From Kiritimatiellota bacterium (GTDB lineage Bacteria; Verrucomicrobiota; Kiritimatiellia; JAAZAB01): a stretch of 14,642 bases of DNA. The notes beneath the pieces were generated by a model. It was given only the letters and a program-made list of their open reading frames with translations. It was not told the origin of the DNA and ran no database searches. Positions 14,344 through 14,642 of this stretch are shown piece after piece (position 1 is the stretch's first letter; every line of letters begins with the position of its first letter). The stretch is from the NCBI GenBank assembly GCA_008636095.1, contig VSJD01000267.1, positions 1-14,642 on the forward strand. Direction: 5' to 3'. A program made the translations under genes and the position numbers.

Positions 14344-14642
14344 GTGAAAAGTCCGTAGTCAAGGGAGGTGCAAAGGCAACGAAATTGACTTTATGAACCC
14401 CGTCACCTGCGAAGGTGAACCGGCCAAGGGTAGCCGCCAGCCGGAAGTGAGTGTTGCGTAGTCGGCGGTAACGTCGGCACGAAGCGTACACAGCGAGCGG
14501 GGAGGCCCTGCTATCGAATCCCGAAATGACCGCATTGTGGAAGCCCTCTCTATTAATGGAGGGGAAGGCAATACCGAGACTCTGGAAAGGCTTGGAGTGG
14601 AGGTTCCGCCGGGGTCTAAGAACAGGGCAGAGCCGCAAAGGG
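14344..14642 (+). ncRNA. 5' part of a group II intron (domain I), cut by the window end
   Basis: From about 14344 the sequence has the character of group II intron domain I. It is non-coding and G-rich, with stacked stems: CACCT-GCGA-AGGTG (14402-14415) closes on a GNRA tetraloop, GCCGCC pairs with GGCGGT across ~14433-14468, and CCCTC pairs with GAGGG around 14550-14573. An antisense frame over this stretch reads CPVLRPRRNLHSKP and ASCRRYRRLRN, strings I recall as spurious proteins commonly predicted opposite group II introns. The exact 5' boundary is uncertain; GTG at 14344 or 14368 could be the GUGYG-like end. Any encoded reverse transcriptase/maturase and the catalytic domain V would lie beyond the window. 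Confidence 0.6.

Noticed and set aside
14327..14638. 103-residue minus-strand open frame at the window end
   Set aside because: It lies over the group II intron-like RNA and resembles the spurious antisense proteins often predicted there.
1..14642. tRNA, rRNA, CRISPR arrays and prophage genes
   Set aside because: No cloverleaf, regularly spaced repeats with unique spacers, or phage-like coding sequence was seen on either strand.

Overview
The window looks like a carbohydrate-use region from an anaerobic, polysaccharide-degrading bacterium. The combination of large secreted CBM9-like/TIM-barrel proteins, a LacI regulator with a sugar isomerase-like TIM barrel, and a glycyl radical enzyme suggests the PVC group (Lentisphaerota or Kiritimatiellota). 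That placement is inferred from gene content, not from any marker gene. No rRNA, tRNA or CRISPR array was seen.

Layout, plus strand: a secreted ~1000-residue protein (86-3088); a 551-base gap that holds a 220-base miniature inverted-repeat element flanked by TTAA (3099-3326); then a LacI regulator (3640-4641), an AP-endonuclease-2-type TIM-barrel protein (4655-5455), an MDR dehydrogenase (5506-6567), and a second, closely similar copy of the secreted protein (6619-9627). The cassette from LacI onwards reads as one transcription unit. It starts from a near-consensus sigma70 promoter (TTGACA, 17-base spacer, TATATT) whose spacer is filled by a CpG-centred palindrome, the expected shape of a LacI-family operator. 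The lacI ATG lies so close to the -10 that its message should be nearly leaderless.

Layout, minus strand: facing the second secreted protein is a two-gene operon, a glycyl radical enzyme (10554-13298) followed by its radical-SAM activase (9667-10557), joined by a 4-base ATGA overlap. The enzyme is unusual. Its first ~165-180 residues are a jelly-roll carbohydrate-binding domain of the kind found in GH2 enzymes and sialate O-acetylesterases, fused to a complete glycyl radical domain with Cys564 and Gly888. A divergent AraC-type regulator (13460-14284) probably controls this operon. The last ~300 bases resemble domain I of a group II intron that runs out of the window.

Working model (inference): the secreted proteins bind and attack a glycan outside the cytoplasm. 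The LacI-controlled isomerase-like protein and dehydrogenase process released sugars in the cytoplasm. The AraC-controlled glycyl radical enzyme performs an anaerobic radical step (dehydration or C-X/C-C cleavage), possibly on a sugar-like substrate. The two secreted paralogs differ mostly in a few patches of the TIM barrel, which suggests duplication followed by a shift in specificity. The paralog downstream flank also serves as an approximate empty site for the inserted miniature element.
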